Source: an uncultured bacterium (GTDB lineage: Bacteria; Armatimonadota; JACIXR01). From it: a stretch of 64,000 nucleotides of DNA. Of the stretch, positions 42,913-51,809 are shown piece by piece. Location: NCBI GenBank assembly GCA_938041455.1, contig CALITO010000008.1, positions 1 to 64,000 of the forward strand, read 5' to 3'. The notes beneath the pieces were generated by a model. The model saw only the letters and a program-made list of their open reading frames with translations. It was not told the origin of the DNA and did no database searches. Every line of letters begins with the position of its first letter. Position 1 is the first letter of the stretch. Both the position numbers and the translations under genes were made by a program.

Positions 42913-42961
42913 GAAAGGGAGTAGGAAGGGATAGGGGAAGGCCTCCTCTTTCAAAAGTAGT

Positions 42962-44377
42962 TTAAAATCGGTAGGAGAAACAACCGGGAGATATGGGAAT
43001 ATCTTTTGGTGAGGGAGGCTGTATCATTTCCAAATCTTTCCAATAAAGTTTATATTCGTCCTTTTTCTTCGCTATGAGGAGGTTCTTAAAGAAGCGGTGG
43101 TTGTCCGGCAGGGGATGATCGGGGCGCCAAAAGCTTCCCCTTGATTCCTGCCTTGCCAAGCTCGCCCTCAACACGAGTTCGCCTAATTCAAGCATATTTA
43201 TTGTTTCCAGAAGTTCTCTCCAATTACCCTCTTTGCAAATACCTACCTCTTTAATTCTTAGCAGTTTTTCCAGGCCTTCTTTCAATCTTTCCTCTGTTTT
43301 ATAGATTCCACAGTGTTCCCACATTATCCTTTTAATCTCTTCTTTGGTTTCTCGTGGGGGAAGTTTCCCTTTCAACTTGCTTTCCAATTTTCTCATTTCC
43401 TCTTTGGCGAGTTCTTCGGGGTTGGCTAAAGATTTAGCCATTGCCATTTTAGCGGAGGCTGAACCCGCCCTTGCTCCAAATATCAACACATCCGCCATAG
43501 CAGTGCCACCCAACCTCCCCGCCCCGAAGAGGTTGCCCGTCACCTCTCCCGTGGCAAATAAACCTTTCACTCCTGTCTCACCCTCATCGTTTATCTCTAA
43601 TCCACCAAGAAAGTAATGGGCATTTGCTTTGTTAAGAAAATCCTCTTTCCAATTTCCTTCCAAGATAGAGGAGAAGATGGGAGAAGGGACATCCAATATT
43701 ATGAACTCCATATTTATGAGGTTAGCACCTGCTTCCAAGCCCAGAATGAAGCCATCACCCGTTGTGCCTTTGGTGTTATTGTGCCGTTTGAAAAGTGCCG
43801 CCCCTCCCCCTGTGGCGAGAACTACCGCCTTTGCCGGGAAAAGAAGAACTTCACCCCTTCTTAGATCCTTACCTAAAGCTCCTACTACGCTGTTCCCGTC
43901 CCGAAGAAGAGAGAAAATCATAACCTCTTCTACGAACTCCACTCCCTGAGATAGACACATCTTCCTTAAATTGTTGACTAATGGTAAGCCCGCAAGCTTG
44001 TCCTTCTCCGAAACTATCCTAAATAACCCGGGAAACTGGGGAGGATTTCGATCAACTATCATGAGTTCAACTCCCCAATCCCTCAATTCATCTACCCTTC
44101 TGGTTATATCCTTAAGAAAAGCTCTTAACAGGTGCTGGTTATTGAGACCTCCTCCTGCCCAAAGCATCTGCTCAAACATCTTTACCTTTGCTTCCTCGGG
44201 GCAGCGGGTAATAAAACCATGAGAGAGGATCGAGGAGTTTGCAACTCCCCATCTTTCCTTACAGATTATTCTCACACTTCCACCCTTAGCGGACGCTTCA
44301 ATTCCCGCTCGCAGACCGGCAATTCCAGCCCCCACTATCAAAACATCGGAAGGTTTCATCTCCCGGAAATTATCCAT
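42962..44377 (-). CDS. FAD-dependent fumarate reductase/aspartate oxidase-like flavoprotein
   Basis: A 471-residue flavoprotein of the succinate dehydrogenase/fumarate reductase group. FAD binding: VLIVGAGIAGLRAGIEAS (11-28); substrate-region motifs: VVLATGGGAALFKRHNNTKG, GDGFILGLEAGANLINMEFI, and TGEVTGNLFGAGRLGGTAMA near 280-299. The C-terminal helical domain has the family's RQESRGSFWRPDHP. No iron-sulfur subunit or membrane anchor is adjacent, so a soluble oxidoreductase or aspartate oxidase-type activity is most likely. It follows cdsA by 17 bp. Confidence 0.8.
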   Translation of the reverse strand: MDNFREMKPSDVLIVGAGIAGLRAGIEASAKGGSVRIICKERWGVANSSILSHGFITRCPEEAKVKMFEQMLWAGGGLNNQHLLRAFLKDITRRVDELRDWGVELMIVDRNPPQFPGLFRIVSEKDKLAGLPLVNNLRKMCLSQGVEFVEEVMIFSLLRDGNSVVGALGKDLRRGEVLLFPAKAVVLATGGGAALFKRHNNTKGTTGDGFILGLEAGANLINMEFIILDVPSPIFSSILEGNWKEDFLNKANAHYFLGGLEINDEGETGVKGLFATGEVTGNLFGAGRLGGTAMADVLIFGARAGSASAKMAMAKSLANPEELAKEEMRKLESKLKGKLPPRETKEEIKRIMWEHCGIYKTEERLKEGLEKLLRIKEVGICKEGNWRELLETINMLELGELVLRASLARQESRGSFWRPDHPLPDNHRFFKNLLIAKKKDEYKLYWKDLEMIQPPSPKDIPISPGCFSYRF

Positions 44378-44394
44378 AGCCTCTCACTCCTTTC

Positions 44395-45231
44395 TCACTG
44401 GATGACATTAAGGAACCTCAATACATAAAAGGAGAAGAAAGAACTGAAAAGGAGGCTATCGAATCTATCCAGTATCCCTCCATGCCCGGGCAGAAGAGTG
44501 CTGAAGTCCTTTATCCCCAACTCCCTTTTCATGGCTGATTCCGCTAAATCTCCTAAGGGGGAGGAGATAGCGATGGTAAAGCCCAATAACCCGCTTTCTA
44601 AAATTCCCATTTTTCCCCAGGCTCCTAAAAGAGTTCCTCCTATAACGGTGCAGATAATCCCCCCTATCAATCCCTCAAAAGTCTTTTGCGGGCTAAGATG
44701 GGGGAATATGCGTCTTTTTCCCCAATATCTTCCGGCAAAGTAGGAACAGGTATCGCTCAGCCAATTCGTTATAACTATTATGGCGCAGAGCCAGCTTCCC
44801 GTAGAGAACAGAGCACTTGGGGGATGAATATTTGCTTTGGAAAGGCTTATTAAAAGCAGATAAGAGAAAAGCCCCACTACATAAATTACGGTGAACAAAG
44901 TGACGCCTATGTCCCTCAAAAGGTTTTGTCCTCTCCGAAAGAGGAGTCCCCACAGGAAGCAAAGAATGAGGATACATAAGAGAATGTGAGGGAGACTATC
45001 CCACTTTTTGAAGTAAGTGGGGGCGAGGATAGCGAAGGAGGAGAGAAAGCCGATGAATTGGAATGGTTGGAACCCTCTCTCCTTGAGGGCCAGGAAGAGC
45101 TCTTGAAGCCCCAATAGGGAGATAACGACCAGAAGAAGGAAGAAAAAGGCTCCCTTTCCCCAAGGCAAAAGGAGGAGGGAAAGGAAGAGGAAGGTACCCC
45201 ATAGAGCAGTGAGGATTCTCTCTTTTAGCAC
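44395..45231 (-). CDS. cdsA: phosphatidate cytidylyltransferase
   Basis: A 278-residue integral membrane enzyme making CDP-diacylglycerol for phospholipid synthesis. About eight helices. The family signature is present near 226-260: SPLGDLAESAMKRELGIKDF followed by LPGHGGILDRFDSL, with the metal-binding Asp residues. The start is a GTG (45231-45229), 6 nt after AAAGGAGC. A promoter lies just upstream. Neighbour of rpsT in the opposite direction. Confidence 0.95.
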   Translation of the reverse strand: MLKERILTALWGTFLFLSLLLLPWGKGAFFFLLLVVISLLGLQELFLALKERGFQPFQFIGFLSSFAILAPTYFKKWDSLPHILLCILILCFLWGLLFRRGQNLLRDIGVTLFTVIYVVGLFSYLLLISLSKANIHPPSALFSTGSWLCAIIVITNWLSDTCSYFAGRYWGKRRIFPHLSPQKTFEGLIGGIICTVIGGTLLGAWGKMGILESGLLGFTIAISSPLGDLAESAMKRELGIKDFSTLLPGHGGILDRFDSLLFSSFFSFYVLRFLNVIQ

Positions 45232-45257
45232 CTCTGAGCTCCTTTCTTGTTTGAACG

Positions 45258-45286
45258 ATTTTAAAAAATTGAGGTAAAGAAGGCAA
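45258..45286 (-). promoter_or_regulatory. promoter of cdsA
   Basis: Minus-strand TTGCCT (45286-45281), 17 nt, TAAAAT (45263-45258), 27 bp before the cdsA GTG. The gap to rpsT is 140 bp and also holds the divergent rpsT promoter. Confidence 0.6.
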
Positions 45287-45318
45287 TCGCTGTTTTATCC
45301 ACACAGGCTCTAACAAAG

Positions 45319-45346
45319 TTGACGAAGAAAGATAAAAGTTTATAAT
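45319..45346 (+). promoter_or_regulatory. promoter of rpsT
   Basis: Plus-strand TTGACG (45319-45324), 16-nt spacer, TATAAT (45341-45346). The expected start point near 45353 gives a 5' leader of about 19 nt that is little more than the ribosome site GGAGGTGA. Confidence 0.8.
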
Positions 45347-45371
45347 CCTCTTTTTGGAGGTGAACGAAGTT

Positions 45372-45644
45372 TTGCCTAAAAGCAAGTCGGCGCTCAAAGC
45401 CGTGAAGCGCGCAGAGAAAAGAAGAATGCGAAACAAGGCGATAAGATCCGCCTTGCGGACATATCTCAAAAGGGCTCTTCTCGCTTTGGAGGAGAAAGAA
45501 CCCGAAAAGGCGAAGGAGGCAGTAAGGATCGCCTGCGCTCGCCTTGATAAGGCAGCAGGTAAGGGGGGTATTCCTAAGAATGAGGCAGCTCGCCGTAAGA
45601 GCAAGTTGATGAAGAAACTCCAAGAACTTTTAACCGCTAATTGA
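45372..45644 (+). CDS. rpsT: 30S ribosomal protein S20 with UUG start
   Basis: A 90-residue basic protein binding 16S rRNA (LPKSKSALKAVKRAEKRRMR at the start, then helical Lys/Arg-rich regions, KAAGKGGIPKNEAARRKSKL near the end). The initiator is a TTG at 45372, placed 9 nt after GGAGG; the six upstream codons of the longer frame (TTG at 45354) would put the start inside the ribosome site itself. E. coli rpsT also starts with UUG and is autoregulated. Its 3' end overlaps the convergent holA gene by 8 bp. Confidence 0.94.
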   Translation: MPKSKSALKAVKRAEKRRMRNKAIRSALRTYLKRALLALEEKEPEKAKEAVRIACARLDKAAGKGGIPKNEAARRKSKLMKKLQELLTAN

Positions 45645-46728
45645 ACCTCTCCCCAATAGGTGATACCCCTGCCATCCAGAGTATAAACCACTCCAATCTT
45701 TCCCGCGGGGGAGCACCTGATTTTATCTCTATGTCAAGCCTATGGAGGAGGCGAAGAATAACATAAAGTAAACTTTTGCTTAGCTTCTTAGCCTGGGCTT
45801 GCAGCTTCTCCCCTAACCACTGACGACTTTGGAGGTATTGGAAGATGTTATCATCCCCTGCTAAGAGCAGTTGCCTTAGGGAGGAGGGGATTTCCTCGGG
45901 ATTAAGGAGGATACTTTCTGTTCTTCCTCGGTTTCTGATTTCCTTGTAAAGGGGGATACCAGCTTCCTGAAGGATTTTCACCTGCAACAATAACCTCGTT
46001 TGATTGGCGAGAGCTTGAAGGACTACGAGGGGCGTCCACAAATCGCCCCTTTCCAAAAGAAGTTCAAGGAGACGGAAGGCTTCCATGCTTTTCCCCTCAA
46101 AAAAGGCGTTGGTGAACTCGTAGACCTTAACATCTTCGGTGCTAGTCACGAGAGCCTGCACATCCTCAAGGGTAATCTCTCTTCCTTGAGAAAAGGCGGA
46201 TAACTTCTCTATCTCGGTTCTCAATTGGTGAAGTTCCATTGGTATCCTTGCCAAGAACTCTAAAGCATCGGGAGTTATCTTTACACCATTTCCCTCGAGC
46301 TCCTTCTTTATCCATTCTCCTCTTTCCCTGAGAGCATCCTCTTTCTTATGGGAGAATGCGAAATGTCTCACCACCGCTAAGTTCTTTAACTTCCTCAGAA
46401 ATTCACTGCTTATTTCTTGAGTGTTTGTGACACTAAACACAAGAATGGTAGAAGGAGGGATTTGGTTTAATATCTTAACAAATTTTTCCTGCTCCTCTTT
46501 TTTGAGTTTCTCAATCTCTTTGATTAGGATTAGCCGGCGTGGTGATAATAGGGGAAGGGTGTTCGCTCTTTGTAATAACGAGGTAGGTGTGATGTCCTCC
46601 CCCTTGAGCGTATCCACATTGAACTCTCTTGCCTCTTCTGGTATATGTTTTTTTATCAAATCCTCTATGAAACTTTCCTTCAGAAGGGGATCTCCTGTTA
46701 AGAGGTAGATGTTCTTATTACTTGCCAT
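45637..46728 (-). CDS. holA: DNA polymerase III delta subunit
   Basis: A 363-residue clamp-loader delta subunit, opening the beta sliding clamp. Landmarks: NIYLLTGDPLLKESFIEDLI at the start, REFNVDTLKGEDITPTSLLQ, the LLSPRRLILIKEIEKLKKEE region and the C-terminal helical collar domain. There is no Walker A, as expected for delta. It is the last gene of the rubredoxin-moxR run and overlaps the transglutaminase gene by 31 bp and rpsT (convergent) by 8 bp. Confidence 0.92.
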   Translation of the reverse strand: MASNKNIYLLTGDPLLKESFIEDLIKKHIPEEAREFNVDTLKGEDITPTSLLQRANTLPLLSPRRLILIKEIEKLKKEEQEKFVKILNQIPPSTILVFSVTNTQEISSEFLRKLKNLAVVRHFAFSHKKEDALRERGEWIKKELEGNGVKITPDALEFLARIPMELHQLRTEIEKLSAFSQGREITLEDVQALVTSTEDVKVYEFTNAFFEGKSMEAFRLLELLLERGDLWTPLVVLQALANQTRLLLQVKILQEAGIPLYKEIRNRGRTESILLNPEEIPSSLRQLLLAGDDNIFQYLQSRQWLGEKLQAQAKKLSKSLLYVILRLLHRLDIEIKSGAPPRERLEWFILWMAGVSPIGERFN

Positions 46729-48689
46729 CTTTTCGCCCTCCTCATTTCTTTTATCTTATCCATTGCTCTCCTTATCCTTTCTTCATCAACAACCTCGCTG
46801 TAGCAAGTTTCTTCACATATGCTCGTTATCTCTGCCAGGCTTTCAAGGAATGGAGGTAGTAGTAGGGGGGCTACACTCTGAAACCATTCCCTCAAAGTGT
46901 TATGGCTTCTGCGGAGGGGTAGTCCCATTTTTGCTAATCTCCTACACAAGGAAAGGTAGGATAGAACAAGCCTTTTCTTGCTCGTGATTTCTTCTTTCTT
47001 TTCCCTTGTCTCTTTAAAGCTGATGCGAAGAAGCGAAAGGAGAAGGACGAGCGAGAAGAAAGAGAGCGCCAAGGGAACCATTTTCCTCTTGTGCAGTAGG
47101 TAGTAGCGCTGGAGTGAGAGGAGGAACTCTTGGAAGGCAGAGCCTCCGGGTGGGGTGGGGTCAAATGTCATCCAACCTTTTCCCTTTATATATGCTTCCA
47201 CCCACATATGAGCATCCCTTTGTCTCACTACCCATACTCCCTTTTTGGTATCGTATTCCCCTACTGAATAACCTACCGCTACTCTTGAGGGAATCCCTGC
47301 TTCCCTCAGCAATATACACATAGCCGAGGCGAAAAAGTCGCAATCCCCCTTTCTGCTTTTGAAAAGGAACCACTCCACGCCATTATCTTGGGGAGGGGGA
47401 GAACCACTCAGACGGTAGGAGTAATGTTTCTGAAGGTAGCTTTGGATTGCAACTGCCTTTTGGTAGTCGTCTTTCAAGGAAGCGGTGAGTGTGTTTGCCA
47501 ACTCGGCTGTCTGCTGAGAAATGGGTTTTTGCAAGTAGACCGAGGAAAGGAAAGATTCTTGCCAAGGAATATCGGGTTGGGAAATTACCTCATAGGATAT
47601 TTCTCCCCTCCTGGAGAAAACAGCTGAAAGGGTGTTATCAGCTCCCTTTATAAGATAAGCGGGGAGGATATCTGTGGTAAACTTTATTTCGCAAGGGTGA
47701 GGTGGTGTAAGGATGTTCACCCTTCTACCAAGGAAGAAGAAAGGACCGGCGAAACCAAGGGGTGGAAGAAGCAAAGAGTTTTCCTGCTTGACATATACCT
47801 CGAGCCTTGTTTCAGAAGGAGAGGATTTAGGAGAGGAGATGATGAATTTATTTCCTTCGCTTCTCAAAGTAGTGAAGCCTGAGAAGGTTTTAACCCAGTA
47901 TCTGCCGGAAAAATAATCATAAGTGCCAGCCCGCAAAAGGGAAGGACCCTCCCCTTTTAGTTCCAGGATAATGTCTTCTCCCCGGGGTAGCCCTCCACCT
48001 AACAATAAGGAATTAGGGAGGAAAGAAAAGCCGGAGGAGAGTTCCCGTTGGAAGAGGCTCCCTAAACGGAGATAGATCGGGGGGACGGGCACTACCGAAC
48101 TTAGCGAGCGGAGGGGATAGAGAAGAAGCAGGGCAAGGAAGTTCGAGAGGAGGAAAACCACCAATCCAAGAAGTAAGAGAGATGAACGCAGGGAGGGAAG
48201 TTTACCTCCTTCGTAGTAGGCGGAAAACCCAAGGAGCAAAATGGAAAAGAGAAAGCACAGGGAGGCGTATACGAAGAGTTCAGGGTCCACTGAATAGGCA
48301 GAAATCAGACCCAGGAAAGCAAGGGAGGGAACGGTGGAGAAAAGAAGGGAGCCTACGGAGAAGAGGGTGAAGCTTCTCAAAACGACAAGCCAAACAAGGA
48401 AATTCCCTACTGTGAGTCCGGGCTCACCCCCCACCTCTTGCGGGAAGAGGAGCAAACCTTTCCCTTTGAAAACATCGGTAAGCAACATTAGCAAGAGGGA
48501 GATAGTGAAGAAGGAGGAATAGAGTTTACGACGCTTATTCTCTCGTAGGAGGAAACTGAGGAGATGCCCATTGAGGATGAAAATTAGAGAAGGAATTCTT
48601 AGGATGTTGCTTTCTACAACGGAGTAGTAGGCGAATATTCCGCTGAGAGTAACACCTAAAGAAGTTAGATAGAGTAGCGTATCCCCCAA
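46698..48689 (-). CDS. membrane transglutaminase-like protein (TgpA type)
   Basis: A 663-residue protein with about six N-terminal membrane helices (to about residue 190), an exported domain, a transglutaminase-like core near 430-515 and a seventh helix (about 543-561) followed by a cytoplasmic tail. The catalytic Cys-His-Asp appear in KGDCDFFASAM, RQRDAHMWVEAYI and FDPTPPG. Such TgpA-like proteins are usually encoded with a DUF58 protein and a MoxR ATPase, exactly as here; the substrate is unknown. It overlaps the DUF58 gene by 25 bp. Confidence 0.88.
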   Translation of the reverse strand: MGDTLLYLTSLGVTLSGIFAYYSVVESNILRIPSLIFILNGHLLSFLLRENKRRKLYSSFFTISLLLMLLTDVFKGKGLLLFPQEVGGEPGLTVGNFLVWLVVLRSFTLFSVGSLLFSTVPSLAFLGLISAYSVDPELFVYASLCFLFSILLLGFSAYYEGGKLPSLRSSLLLLGLVVFLLSNFLALLLLYPLRSLSSVVPVPPIYLRLGSLFQRELSSGFSFLPNSLLLGGGLPRGEDIILELKGEGPSLLRAGTYDYFSGRYWVKTFSGFTTLRSEGNKFIISSPKSSPSETRLEVYVKQENSLLLPPLGFAGPFFFLGRRVNILTPPHPCEIKFTTDILPAYLIKGADNTLSAVFSRRGEISYEVISQPDIPWQESFLSSVYLQKPISQQTAELANTLTASLKDDYQKAVAIQSYLQKHYSYRLSGSPPPQDNGVEWFLFKSRKGDCDFFASAMCILLREAGIPSRVAVGYSVGEYDTKKGVWVVRQRDAHMWVEAYIKGKGWMTFDPTPPGGSAFQEFLLSLQRYYLLHKRKMVPLALSFFSLVLLLSLLRISFKETREKKEEITSKKRLVLSYLSLCRRLAKMGLPLRRSHNTLREWFQSVAPLLLPPFLESLAEITSICEETCYSEVVDEERIRRAMDKIKEMRRAKRWQVIRTSTS

Positions 48690-49858
48690 AGGTTTTCCAA
48701 CCTCTCCTCTAAGTTATCTTCTCTTCGGATTACTCCCGTAATAGCAAGCCCCTTAACTGCTTCAAGAAAGTGGTTGGCGAACCAGCCCTTCCTTCCAAAG
48801 GAAGCACCATCCATCAACAAAAGTAGGGAAATCTTGCCCATTTCCCCTTGTTTTTCCAGGAAAGGGATAAGGGAACTATCTGGCAGAGATGTAAGAATGG
48901 TTAGGGAGGATTCCTCACCAAGGGGAACACTCGTCAAGAGTGAGGGAAGGTTGATGGGTGATTTTGCTTCCAATCTTGCTAATTCATCAAGCAAGGGGAA
49001 AAAGGAAGAATGACGAGAATGGATGATACTCCCGTCTTCTTTCGCATATAATAAGGTCACCTCTCCCCCATTGAAGATGGTCGCAAAAGATAAAGATGCA
49101 GCGACCCTTAGAGAAAGCTCAAAAGTATCGTCCTTCAAGTCTCCGAAAACGCCCTTAGGGGAGCAATCTATGGCAATTGTTTGGGAGCGTGAGCCCGCCT
49201 GTGTATGCAAAACGACGAAGAAGCGCCTCCATTTCGCAGTTAGTTTCCAATGGATGTCCTTGGCACTTTCTCCCTGTTGCCATTCCCTAACGGAGGCAAA
49301 CTCCACTCCTCCTCTTGTAGGTTGGCTGCCTCCTAACCCCTCCACCCCTTTCTCCGCGAAGGAAAGGATGGTTAAGAACTTAACATAAGAAGGATATATC
49401 ACTACTTCCCCCTCTATCTTCTGTCTCCTGCTTAGCTGAAATATACCCAAAAAATCTTGCGCCGTTATCCTTAACTCTTTAATCTTATAGGCACCCCTCT
49501 TAGTGGCGAAGAACCGTTCTTCTCCCCTATCCTGGGGGAAACCAAGAGAAGCCGGGGATATGCTTACCAGAGGAGGGGGGAGGAGAGCCCGAGAAGTCAG
49601 GTGGGGAAGGGGGAACCAAATTTTTTCCATTCTATGGATTATCACTCCCTCTTCTCCCTGACTTAATCGAGAGGGGAATTCGGCTCGGATTTTGGTCCCG
49701 TAAAGGGAAATGTAGCTAATGAAGAGGGAAGCAAGGAGGACTGACCAGAGAAAGGATGTTATAAACACTATGTGGGGTAGTTTGATGACGAAGGTGAGGG
49801 TAAGGAGATAGAAGTTTAGAAAAAGGAAGGCCGATTGTTTAACTCTTATACTGACCAA
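48665..49858 (-). CDS. DUF58 protein
   Basis: A 397-residue protein with two N-terminal hydrophobic segments (about 9-27 and 30-52) and a C-terminal vWA-like domain. The DUF58 motif is in FASVREWQQGESAKDIHWKL (about 187-206) and the following TAKWRRFFVVLHTQAG. Commonly partnered with MoxR ATPases, a chaperone-like system for metal or protein-complex assembly, as here. Function otherwise unknown. The gene is 25 bp after moxR. Confidence 0.9.
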   Translation of the reverse strand: MVSIRVKQSAFLFLNFYLLTLTFVIKLPHIVFITSFLWSVLLASLFISYISLYGTKIRAEFPSRLSQGEEGVIIHRMEKIWFPLPHLTSRALLPPPLVSISPASLGFPQDRGEERFFATKRGAYKIKELRITAQDFLGIFQLSRRQKIEGEVVIYPSYVKFLTILSFAEKGVEGLGGSQPTRGGVEFASVREWQQGESAKDIHWKLTAKWRRFFVVLHTQAGSRSQTIAIDCSPKGVFGDLKDDTFELSLRVAASLSFATIFNGGEVTLLYAKEDGSIIHSRHSSFFPLLDELARLEAKSPINLPSLLTSVPLGEESSLTILTSLPDSSLIPFLEKQGEMGKISLLLLMDGASFGRKGWFANHFLEAVKGLAITGVIRREDNLEERLENLWGIRYSI

Positions 49859-49883
49859 GGGAAATTTTCTCCCCTCCTAATTT

Positions 49884-50822
49884 TTATATCAAAGGGATGG
49901 GCACTTTTTCTATTATCTCCTCCATAAGAGAGGGAATATGAACCTTCCTTTCCGGTCTCAAGATGAGGCGATGGGTAAGCACAAATGGGAGAAGTATCTT
50001 TATATCATCGGGCAAAACAAATTCTCTGCCTTCTAAAAAAGCGATAGCTTGGGCACATCTTTGGAGGTGTATACCCACTCTGGGACTTGCCCCAAGCAAG
50101 ATAGCAGGATGTTCACGAGTTGCCCTCATAAGTTCAACAACATAACTCTGCACCATGGGAGAGATGTATATCTCCTTTACCTTTTCCTGGATTGCTATCG
50201 TGACCTTGGGTTCGGTCACTGGATTGACTTTTTCCACAAGGTCGTCCAATTGTTGGTGGTTCCTGAGTATTTCCTCCTCACTCTCTTTGTCAGGATAACC
50301 TATTGATATCCGCATCATAAACCTGTCCAGTTCTGCCTCTGGCAAAGGGTAGATGCCATAACGCTCCACTCTGTTCTCTGTAGCGATTACCAAGAAAGGT
50401 TCGGGAAGCCTATGGGTTACTCCATCACTCGTCACCTGGCGTTCCTCCATACATTCCAAAAGGCTCGCTTGTGTTCTGGGGGAGGCACGATTTATCTCGT
50501 CAGCCAGCACGATATTGGCGAAAATGGGTCCGGGTTGGAAAGTGAAGGCATTATCTTTGGGATTGAAAACTGAACCCCCTGTTATATCAGAGGGAAGCAG
50601 GTCGGGAGTGAATTGAATCCTCTTGAAAACACCTCCGATCGCTTTCGCCAAAGCCTTCGCCAAAGTGGTTTTCCCCACTCCTGGAATGTCATCTATGAGG
50701 AGATGTCCTTTGGCTAAAAGGCAGGTAAGGGAAAGTTTGATGGTGAATTCCTTGCCTATTATTGCCTTTTTTATCTCTTCTATTATGTCTAATGCCTTTT
50801 CTCTTGCTTGGGAAAGGTTCAT
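49884..50822 (-). CDS. MoxR family AAA+ ATPase
   Basis: A 312-residue MoxR ATPase. Walker A is in IDDIPGVGKTTLAKALAKAI, Walker B is IVLADEINRASPRTQASLLE, and the sensor 1 motif is FLVIATENRVERYG; the lid domain has ATREHPAILLGASPRVGIHL. The start is ATG 50822, overlapping the upstream stop by four bases (ATGA); a longer frame adds 17 unlikely residues. MoxR-DUF58-transglutaminase is a common bacterial trio whose role is still poorly known. Confidence 0.93.
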   Translation of the reverse strand: MNLSQAREKALDIIEEIKKAIIGKEFTIKLSLTCLLAKGHLLIDDIPGVGKTTLAKALAKAIGGVFKRIQFTPDLLPSDITGGSVFNPKDNAFTFQPGPIFANIVLADEINRASPRTQASLLECMEERQVTSDGVTHRLPEPFLVIATENRVERYGIYPLPEAELDRFMMRISIGYPDKESEEEILRNHQQLDDLVEKVNPVTEPKVTIAIQEKVKEIYISPMVQSYVVELMRATREHPAILLGASPRVGIHLQRCAQAIAFLEGREFVLPDDIKILLPFVLTHRLILRPERKVHIPSLMEEIIEKVPIPLI

Positions 50823-51031
50823 AGTTTTGTCACAGTTTTTGGATAAGATATGCCAACGCCAGTATAGAACCATTTAGAGGAACCACATACTGGGCAATGC
50901 CAATCCTCCGGGAGTTGGAAGAAAGATTTAGCCTCGGGGTGATACTCGTTTCGGCAAATCCTACACTGCCATTTTCCCAAAAAATAGAGTGCATTTTTGG
51001 TTATATAGGGACCTCTTTTTTCTTCTTGCAC
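50819..51031 (-). CDS. short rubredoxin-like protein
   Basis: A 70-residue protein with the rubredoxin iron site: Cys23-Arg-Ile-Cys26 and Cys46-Pro-Val-Cys49-Gly50 with LPEDWHCPVCG. Only 19 residues separate the two pairs, against about 29 in most rubredoxins, so the loop is shortened. The GTG at 51031 is the best start: GAGGTGA lies 7 nt upstream and the promoter -10 lies 40 bp upstream, whereas a longer frame would start within the -35 box. First gene of the moxR operon, overlapping moxR by four bases. Confidence 0.75.
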   Translation of the reverse strand: MQEEKRGPYITKNALYFLGKWQCRICRNEYHPEAKSFFQLPEDWHCPVCGSSKWFYTGVGISYPKTVTKL

Positions 51032-51071
51032 AGGAGCCTCACCTCTTATTTGATAAATAGTTGTCAAAAAA

Positions 51072-51100
51072 ATTTTAAAAAGGGAAAGAGCAATCGTCAA
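51072..51100 (-). promoter_or_regulatory. promoter of the rubredoxin-moxR operon
   Basis: Minus-strand TTGACG (51100-51095), 17 nt, TAAAAT (51077-51072). It lies in the 86-bp gap between rsmI and the rubredoxin gene and would drive rubredoxin, moxR, DUF58, transglutaminase and holA. Confidence 0.75.
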
Positions 51101-51117
51101 TTTGCTATTTTGAAGAA

Positions 51118-51795
51118 CTATTTACCCTCCAAAACGATGGTAAATTCACCCTTTATATCTTTCCCCCTTAACTCTTTAAGGACCTCGCTTACGGTACCCC
51201 TCAAGGTTTCCTCATAAAGTTTTGTCAACTCCCGGCAAAGGACCATTTTCCTATCGCCCATTATCTCTCTTATATCTTCAAGGGTCTCCAGTATGCGGTG
51301 GGGAGATTCGAAGAAGACCAAGGTGTAGGGGTAATCCTTGATTTGCTGAAGCATTTTTCTTCGTTTACTTCTCTTACGAGAGGGGAAAGAGAAAAAGAAG
51401 AAGTTCTGAGCGGGAAATCCGCTTATGCTCAAGGCCGCGGTTAGAGCAGATGGACCCGGTATAGGTAGAATTTTTATCCCTTCCTCCCCGCAGCGCTTCA
51501 CTAAATCCGCTCCCGGATCGGAAATTCCAGGGGTTCCGGCCTCACAGATCAAAGCTACATCCTCTCCTCCCTTCAATCTTTCCACTATTTCCTCTATTCT
51601 TTTGGTGGGGGTATGCCTGTGAAGGGAGATCAGAGGTCTCCTTATTCCATAATAGCTCAACAAAGACATAGCCTTTCTCGTATCCTCCGCAACTACCAAA
51701 TCAACCTCCTTTAGCACTTCTAAAGCCCGCAGGGTTATATCCTGAAGGTTTCCTATAGGAGTGGCGACTACGAAAAGATTACCCCTTTTAGCCAA
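51118..51795 (-). CDS. rsmI: 16S rRNA 2'-O-ribose C1402 methyltransferase
   Basis: A 225-residue tetrapyrrole-methylase-fold enzyme that methylates the ribose of C1402 in the ribosomal P site. Landmarks: LFVVATPIGNLQDITLRALE at the start, VVAEDTRKAMSLLSYYGI, CEAGTPGISDPGADLVK and GPSALTAALSISGFPAQNFF with YTLVFFESPHRILETL. It lacks the C-terminal HTH tail of E. coli RsmI, as in many shorter homologues. Follows nadE by 14 bp. Confidence 0.95.
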   Translation of the reverse strand: MAKRGNLFVVATPIGNLQDITLRALEVLKEVDLVVAEDTRKAMSLLSYYGIRRPLISLHRHTPTKRIEEIVERLKGGEDVALICEAGTPGISDPGADLVKRCGEEGIKILPIPGPSALTAALSISGFPAQNFFFFSFPSRKRSKRRKMLQQIKDYPYTLVFFESPHRILETLEDIREIMGDRKMVLCRELTKLYEETLRGTVSEVLKELRGKDIKGEFTIVLEGK

Positions 51796-51809
51796 TTTCC
51801 CCTCCTTTG

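Noticed and set aside
44996..45691. 231-codon minus-strand open frame over rpsT
   Set aside because: It spans the ends of cdsA, rpsT and holA in a different frame; all three are clear genes.
51032..51100. Longer N-terminus of the rubredoxin gene
   Set aside because: Its TTG start falls in the -35 of the promoter and the GTG at 51031 has a good GAGGTGA site.
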